From contig QKPN01000002.1 in assembly GCA_003258405.1 (NCBI GenBank), positions 310,001-374,000 of the forward strand: a stretch of DNA of 64,000 nucleotides, in the 5' to 3' direction. Below the pieces are notes generated by a model. That model was given only the letters and a program-made list of their open reading frames with translations, did not search any database and was not told the origin of the DNA. This document shows, one piece after another, positions 60,586-64,000 of this stretch. This stretch comes from Rhodobacteraceae bacterium DSL-40 (lineage in GTDB: Bacteria > Pseudomonadota > Alphaproteobacteria > Rhodobacterales > Rhodobacteraceae). Within the stretch, counting starts at the first letter, position 1, and each line of letters begins with the position of its first letter. Position numbers and translations under genes: made by a program.

Positions 60586-60616
60586 CTCGGCCCGTTCCAG
60601 CTAGGGACGGGCCGAG
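60586..60616 (+). terminator. Hairpin after mcd
   Basis: CTCGGCCCGT and ACGGGCCGAG form a perfect 10-bp stem around an 11-nt loop, 41 nt after the mcd stop and 24 nt before ettA. A smaller hairpin (CCCGGC-N5-GCCGGG) lies just upstream. No long T-run follows, so it may only attenuate read-through into ettA. Confidence 0.5.
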
Positions 60617-60640
60617 ATCCCCTTTCGAGCGAGTATTCCG

Positions 60641-62308
<1,668 letters not shown>

Positions 62309-62564
62309 ATCGCGTACACGATCTCAGCGCTGCGTTGCCACCCTGCACGATTTGACCCGCGGCAGGCGCTTCCGCGCCCGCCCGGGCAACCACTGACCGG
62401 TTCCAGCCGAACGAGGGCATCTCCACGCTCCGCGGCCGCCGCGCATATCGCTCCGCCCCGAAGTTCGCCCCCTCCCGTCTGGCCAGTCTTGATCCGCCAC
62501 CCCGATTTGCGCCACCTTCCGACCAAGCGGCCCCACCAGAAACCGCCGCGCCGGGAGGACCACC

Positions 62565-63146
62565 ATGACCATCAAATCGGACGTCGAATCCGCCAATGCC
62601 GCCTATGCCGAAAGCTTCGGCGACAAGGCCGACCTCGCCCTACCGCCCGCGCGCGGCTTCCTGATCCTCACCTGCATGGATGCCCGCCTGGACCCGGCGA
62701 AATACGCCGGCCTCGCCGAGGGCGACGCCCATGTCGTGCGCAACGCCGGCGGGCGGGCAACCGACGATGCGATCCGCTCGATGGTCATCAGCCACAAGCT
62801 GCTCGGCACGCGCGAATGGTTCGTCATCCACCACACCGATTGCGGCATGCTGTTCTTCGACGATGGCCTGATGGGCGACCTGCTGGCCGGATCGCTGGAG
62901 ACCGCCGAACTCACCCCGGAGGGCTTCCGCAACCGCTCCGAGCCCGGCGGCTCGACGGAAGGACGCTTCGTCAAGTGGCACACGATCGCCGACCAGGAGG
63001 CATCGGTGCTCGAGGACGTCACCCGCATCCGCCACCATCCGCTGGTGAACCCCGCGATCCCGATCTACGGCTATGTCTATGACGTCAAGACCGGCCGGAT
63101 GAACGAGATCGCCGCCGCGACCGGAGCGGGCCGGCCCAGAAGCTGA
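62565..63146 (+). CDS. Beta-class carbonic anhydrase-like protein
   Basis: This 193-residue protein interconverts CO2 and bicarbonate in characterised relatives. Zinc ligands are visible: Cys37 in LTCMDARLD with the Asp39-Arg41 dyad, His90 in VIHHTDCGM and Cys93. [13 protein letters not shown] is conserved. It belongs to the short class-D-like group that ends soon after [20 protein letters not shown] lies before the ATG. It follows ettA by 256 bp without an obvious gene between. Confidence 0.92.
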   Translation: MTIKSDVESANAAYAESFGDKADLALPPARGFLILTCMDARLDPAKYAGLAEGDAHVVRNAGGRATDDAIRSMVISHKLLGTREWFVIHHTDCGMLFFDDGLMGDLLAGSLETAELTPEGFRNRSEPGGSTEGRFVKWHTIADQEASVLEDVTRIRHHPLVNPAIPIYGYVYDVKTGRMNEIAAATGAGRPRS

Positions 63147-63443
63147 CCGCGCCGCGGGTCCGGGTTGCCCGCGCCAATCGAACGTGTGGCAGCTTCAGCT
63201 CGAGGCGGCCGTCCGGCTGGCGCGCGAAAACCGTGGGGGGTAGTCCGCTCCGGAGCTGATCGCCCCCGGCCTCCTCTCTTCCCACGGCAAGCCGGCGCGC
63301 GGGGCCGCCCTCCGCATCGCCGCTCTTTCGGGTCTGCGACCCACTGCCGCGCAGCGAAAGCTCCTTCCGCCCCCCCGGAACCATCGCCTTCGCCGTGGCG
63401 TTCCGGCTATGATGCCCCGCCATCACTCGGGAGCCCGTTGCCC

Positions 63444-63974
63444 ATGCGTTCCGTCCTCATCGCCCTCTGTGGCGCCCTCGCGGCCTGCACCGGCAGCAGC
63501 TACCGCGACACCGGAACACCGATTGTCGCGCAGAGCGACTTCCAGCCGGAGCGCTACCTCGGCCTCTGGTATGAAATCGCCCGCTACCCGGTGTTCTTCG
63601 AGAAGGGTTGCACCGCCACCACCGCGGAATACGGCCGGATCGACGCCGAAACGATCAGCGTCCTGAACACCTGCCGGAAGGACACGCCCGACGGCCCGGC
63701 GGAAACCGCCGCCGGCAAGGCGAGCATCGTCGGCCCCGGCAAGCTCAAGGTGAAATTCGACCGCGTGCCCTTCGTCCGCGGCGATTACTGGGTGCTCTGG
63801 GTCGACGAGAGCTACCAGACCGCCGTGGTCGGCGTGCCCTCCGGCAGCGCCGGCTGGATCCTCGCCCGCACCCCCACGATCGACGCCGCCCGCCGGGCAA
63901 AGGCCGAAGCCGTGCTGGAAGCGAACGGCTACGATCCCTCCCGCCTCTACGACGTGCCGCAAGCCGCCAAGTGA
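63444..63974 (+). CDS. Lipocalin-family lipoprotein
   Basis: This 176-residue protein is a bacterial lipocalin (Blc type). The lipoprotein signal MRSVLIALCGALAAC puts the lipidated Cys at residue 15. The lipocalin signature GLWYEIARYPVFFEKGC follows, and DYWVLWVDESYQTAVVGVPSGSAGWILARTP carries the second and third conserved motifs. It would bind lipids at the outer membrane. A late helix (AARRAKAEAVLEANGYDPSRLY) is typical. The gene is complete and ends 26 bp before the window edge. Confidence 0.92.
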   Translation: MRSVLIALCGALAACTGSSYRDTGTPIVAQSDFQPERYLGLWYEIARYPVFFEKGCTATTAEYGRIDAETISVLNTCRKDTPDGPAETAAGKASIVGPGKLKVKFDRVPFVRGDYWVLWVDESYQTAVVGVPSGSAGWILARTPTIDAARRAKAEAVLEANGYDPSRLYDVPQAAK

Positions 63975-64000
63975 GCCGGCCCGCCCGACGCCGGGCGAGC

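Overview
The window looks like chromosomal DNA of a GC-rich alphaproteobacterium of the Rhodobacterales (Paracoccaceae type). The evidence is gene content rather than a marker gene: a PTS-like HPr kinase / RapZ / EIIA / HPr cluster beside an ATP-type pckA, an ethylmalonyl-CoA-pathway methylsuccinyl-CoA dehydrogenase, an IalB-family protein, a twin-membrane-segment small protein beside a cobalamin adenosyltransferase, and many small Rhodobacterales-type proteins. I found no rRNA, tRNA, CRISPR array, phage or insertion sequence. Most of the window is ordinary housekeeping and accessory chromosome.

Left third (1-21.7 kb). A partial GrxB-like glutaredoxin and pntAB transhydrogenase (minus strand) are followed by a complete YnjBCD-like ABC importer, a Na/Pi cotransporter-family protein, a periplasmic formylglycine-type arylsulfatase and a divergent Crp-family regulator. 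Next come a PepSY membrane protein with a small DUF2946-like partner, a DUF486 membrane protein, a methyltransferase, map coupled to an ATC-hydrolase-like gene, a secreted PHB-depolymerase-type esterase, mtgA, a GST-family protein and queG. The queG 3' end overlaps a convergent TPR gene by 125 bp.

Middle (20.9-40.6 kb). An SDR-type gene precedes a YjbH/YjbF pair (exopolysaccharide secretion type). Then follow a PduO-type adenosyltransferase with a small twin-membrane protein, an SDR, a CvrA-like K+/H+ antiporter, a CinA-type molybdopterin-binding protein, sfsA, a chromate transporter, a decayed HAD hydrolase just before recO, and a cell-envelope cluster (two L,D-transpeptidases around a CAP-domain lipoprotein). 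rlmN coupled to a GNAT gene, ialB, a ReAV-type asparaginase, a universal stress protein and a second methyltransferase complete this part.

Right third (40.9-64 kb). Leucine biosynthesis genes leuC, leuD and leuB lie on the same strand but are separated by unrelated genes: a DHFR-like gene, a 734-residue protein with eight exactly 48-residue TPR-like repeats, a YdcF-family gene, an EEP-family gene, a VOC/GST pair and a divergent LysR gene. ung follows leuB by 4 nt. The HPr/EIIA/RapZ/HprK regulatory operon is divergent from pckA. The chvI/chvG pair that I would expect between hprK and pckA is absent. In its place is an AT-rich, probably curved segment and a 13-codon Trp/Arg-rich upstream ORF whose stop overlaps the hprK start. 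The window ends with a degenerate GAF-GGDEF protein, a TauE-family exporter, mcd, ettA, a beta-carbonic anhydrase and a lipocalin lipoprotein.

No single locus is clearly a new multi-gene system. The best candidates for a second look are the hprK upstream ORF and its missing chvIG neighbours, the 48-residue repeat protein, the broken HAD gene that still carries the recO ribosome-binding site, and the DUF2946/PepSY operon with its 15-bp palindrome. No database search was possible, so all family names rest on recognised motifs, length and context.
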